Of a stretch of 21,109 bases of DNA, positions 20,686 to 21,109 are shown one piece after another. A program made the position numbers and the translations under genes. The stretch is from Bigelowiella natans CCMP2755 (Eukaryota; Cercozoa; Chlorarachniophyceae): positions 1 through 21,109 of the forward strand of contig ADNK01003471.1 in NCBI GenBank assembly GCA_000320545.1, written 5' to 3'. Position 1 is the first letter of the stretch, and each line of letters starts with the position of its first letter. The notes under the pieces were generated by a model. That model did no database searches. It was given only the letters and a program-made list of their open reading frames with translations, and was not told the origin of the DNA.

Positions 20686-21046
20686 TACTCTCAAACATCT
20701 TGTTATTGTTCAGCCAAATTTGCCATATTTTACATGTATCACAGTGGTGGCAAACACCGTTTCCCCCTTCTTCTTCTCCTCCTCCTCCTCCTTTGCTAGC
20801 AGCAGCAGCAGCATCAGTAGAAGGCTGTTTGGTCTCTTTATCAACCCCCTCATTCCTTAGCCTCTCCTCCTCCTCCTCCTCCTCCTCCTCCTCCTCCTCC
20901 ATGATTTTGTGCGGCTGCTGATTATTACAGTGATAATAGCTGTATGTCTTCAGAAATATGGAAACTGCACGAATTCTTGCCAAAAGCGCATGCTTATGCT
21001 CCAGGGAGGAGGAGGAGGAGGAGGAAGAGGTTCTGTTTGGTTTGTA
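19379..21046 (-). CDS. Low-complexity protein of unknown function, 3' part of gene
   Basis: Two exons are visible: 19822-21046 (entered from a TTACAG acceptor, so upstream exons lie beyond the window) and the terminal exon 19379-19617, joined in phase 1 across a GTAATA...TTTCAG intron. The first exon has about 408 codons with long Glu, His, Gln, Ser, Thr and Arg/Ser runs, a CHHCDTCKIWQIWLNNNK segment, and a tandem duplication of an RRRR..SSSSSLPW unit. The terminal exon is of ordinary composition (MTRRQGKSLLVQETKQPERD ... PQRIRWMSP) and ends with TAG at 19379-19381. I recognise no domain. Parts of the large exon, especially the His-coding CAT arrays, could be unspliced intron: there is a possible donor near the CDTCK segment and a CAACAG acceptor before the Gln run. 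Confidence 0.6.
20048..20146. repeat. Tandem duplication of a ~50-bp unit in coding sequence
   Basis: Two adjacent copies of a unit beginning CCATGGTAGCGATGATGATG and ending in a CTCCTC array (20048-20098 and 20099-20146). On the minus strand they encode two successive Arg-rich, poly-Ser blocks each ending in LPW. Confidence 0.85.
20161..20900. repeat. Cluster of exonic triplet arrays
   Basis: Within the large exon of the right-hand gene: TAG arrays (Thr on the minus strand, about 20196-20230), CTG arrays (Gln, about 20482-20511), ATG arrays (His, about 20538-20572 and 20654-20683) and a CTC array (Glu, about 20866-20900). Confidence 0.85.
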
Positions 21047-21109
21047 CTGTAATTGACTCAACAGCTGGTGCCTAAGTGTGTGTGTGTGTGTGTGTGTGGG
21101 TGGGGGGGG
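21047..21109. repeat. Intron end with GT and G runs at the window edge
   Basis: On the minus strand this reads (CA)n and then an acceptor region ending TTACAG, so it is probably the 3' end of an intron of the right-hand gene. The sequence ends in a G run. Confidence 0.5.

Overview
The window comes from an intron-dense eukaryotic nuclear genome that is saturated with microsatellites, mainly CAT/ATG, TTC/GAA, CTA/TAG, TCC/GGA and CTG arrays plus CA, TA and GA runs. Most simple open frames here are translated microsatellites or intron read-through. The genes appear only when short exons are joined across GT..AG introns and the reading phase is followed from one exon to the next. The repeat family found favours a plastid-bearing protist or microalga; the species cannot be named from the sequence.

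Layout: (1) About 91-3558, minus strand: a gene of about 17 small exons for an F-box protein with WD40-like blades. (2) 3559-4350: the intergenic space between two divergently transcribed genes. (3) 4351-18719, plus strand: one gene that I reconstruct as 48 exons and about 1,567 codons. It starts with a signal-peptide-like N-terminus and a basic, disordered segment, then carries roughly 25 copies of a ~38-residue helical repeat centred on a motif like [13 protein letters not shown]. This is the octotricopeptide-like (OPR) repeat known from organelle RNA-binding factors such as algal Tbc2-type proteins. (4) 18720-19378: convergent intergenic space. (5) 19379-21046, minus strand: the 3' part of a gene for a very low-complexity protein (Glu, His, Gln, Ser, Thr runs) with a short ordinary C-terminus; its 5' end lies beyond the window.

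All exon calls are by eye. The main support is that phase is kept at every junction of the two reconstructed genes (4,704 nt and about 1,023 nt of coding sequence, both divisible by three) and that repeat motifs cut by introns are restored exactly. No functional link between the three genes can be shown. The F-box and OPR-like genes share an upstream region and could be co-regulated, but that is inference.
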